5,013 bases of DNA from Eubacteriales bacterium (lineage in GTDB: Bacteria; Bacillota; Clostridia; Peptostreptococcales; Acidaminobacteraceae). The stretch spans positions 1 through 5,013 of the forward strand of contig DAOURC010000070.1 of assembly GCA_030625285.1 (NCBI GenBank). Direction: 5' to 3'. Of the stretch, positions 4,784-5,013 are shown piece after piece. A program made the position numbers and the translations under genes. The notes beneath the pieces were generated by a model, which had not been told where the DNA came from, searched no databases, and saw nothing but the letters and a program-made list of their open reading frames with translations. Every line of letters starts with the position of its first letter. Position 1 is the stretch's first letter.

Positions 4784-5013
4784 AATCGTCGATGATAAAG
4801 AGGAGTAAATAAATAACCCTTTCAAGAGAAGAAATCCAGATGGCTGAAAGATTTCCAAGGTAGTATTTATCGAAAGTAGCTTTTGAGACTTTAGACTGAA
4901 ATAGTAGTAGGTTTAAACGGTTGCGCGTTATAGCTTTTTGAGAGTCAGCTATATAGCTGAAATTTGGGTGGTACCGCGATACTTCATCGTCCCTTTGTTG
5001 GATGATGAGGTAT
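4784..5013 (+). ncRNA. T-box riboswitch leader, probable serine specifier (cut by window end)
   Basis: This transcribed leader binds uncharged tRNA and lets transcription continue into the downstream gene when the matching amino acid is scarce. Stem I shows GATGA of the kink-turn (4791-4795), AGTA of the S-turn (4804-4807), the AG bulge AGAGA (4825-4829), and a distal helix GAAATC/GATTTC (4831-4836 with 4850-4855) capped by a loop with GCTG (4843-4846, the GNTG motif). On the descending strand TATTTAT (4864-4870) pairs with ATAAATA (4810-4816). It is followed by C, then GAA (4872-4874), the specifier position AGT (4875-4877) and A4878, matching the layout of known T-boxes. CTTTT (4880-4884) closes the loop with AAGAG. 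Stem III is TCAGCT/AGCTGA (4945-4960). The conserved T-box GGGTGGTACCGCG is at 4966-4978, with its pairing partner CGTCCC at 4988-4993. AGT codes for serine, so serS is the likely target, which lies outside the window. The T-box call is firm; the specifier is less certain. Confidence 0.93.
4979..5013 (+). terminator. T-box intrinsic terminator hairpin (3' end beyond window)
   Basis: The arms 4979-4992 and 5000-5013 pair over 14 positions, 12 Watson-Crick and 2 G-U, around a 7-base loop, CTTTGTT. The 5' arm contains the CGTCC bases that the antiterminator needs, so the two structures exclude each other, as expected for a T-box. The window stops exactly at the end of the visible stem. The U-tract that would make it a functional terminator should follow directly and cannot be seen. 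Confidence 0.8.

Overview
The window is AT-rich DNA that reads as a low-GC, Gram-positive anaerobe of the Firmicutes. A member of the Clostridia or Tissierellia is my best guess. The grounds are strong GGAGG-type ribosome binding sites, a T-box tRNA-sensing leader, PspC and LiaF-like envelope proteins, and a cytoplasmic molybdopterin enzyme with an N-terminal Fe-S motif. All recognisable genes lie on the + strand and the region is densely packed. I see no mobile element, CRISPR array, tRNA or rRNA.

Left part (1-2661): a partly visible promoter leads into a 634-residue molybdopterin oxidoreductase. Seven bases after its stop comes tcdA, the E1-like enzyme that cyclises t6A37 in tRNA. The two are probably co-transcribed but have no obvious functional link.

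Middle part (2696-4340): a new promoter has its -35 box inside a perfect 7-bp inverted repeat, which suggests a repressible or activatable operator. It drives a compact cell-envelope module: a minimal 61-residue PspC protein, a second PspC protein with an acidic linker and a LiaI/LiaF-like membrane domain, and a LiaF-like membrane protein with a repetitive beta-strand (toastrack-type) domain. Intergenic gaps are 19 and 3 bases, so this looks like one operon for envelope-stress sensing or membrane-integrity maintenance.

Right part (4403-5013): a 114-residue protein of unknown function follows 62 bases later, with no convincing terminator before it. Three bases after its stop a near-consensus sigma-A promoter starts a T-box leader. 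The leader has a recognisable stem I, a probable serine specifier (AGT), a stem III, the conserved T-box sequence and a 14-bp terminator hairpin that reaches the last base of the window. The regulated gene lies just outside; seryl-tRNA synthetase is the first expectation.

I found no clearly new biological system. The parts most worth following up are the operator-like palindrome and the tandem PspC/toastrack operon, the T-box specifier, and the unassigned molybdoenzyme with a Cys-Trp active-site pair.
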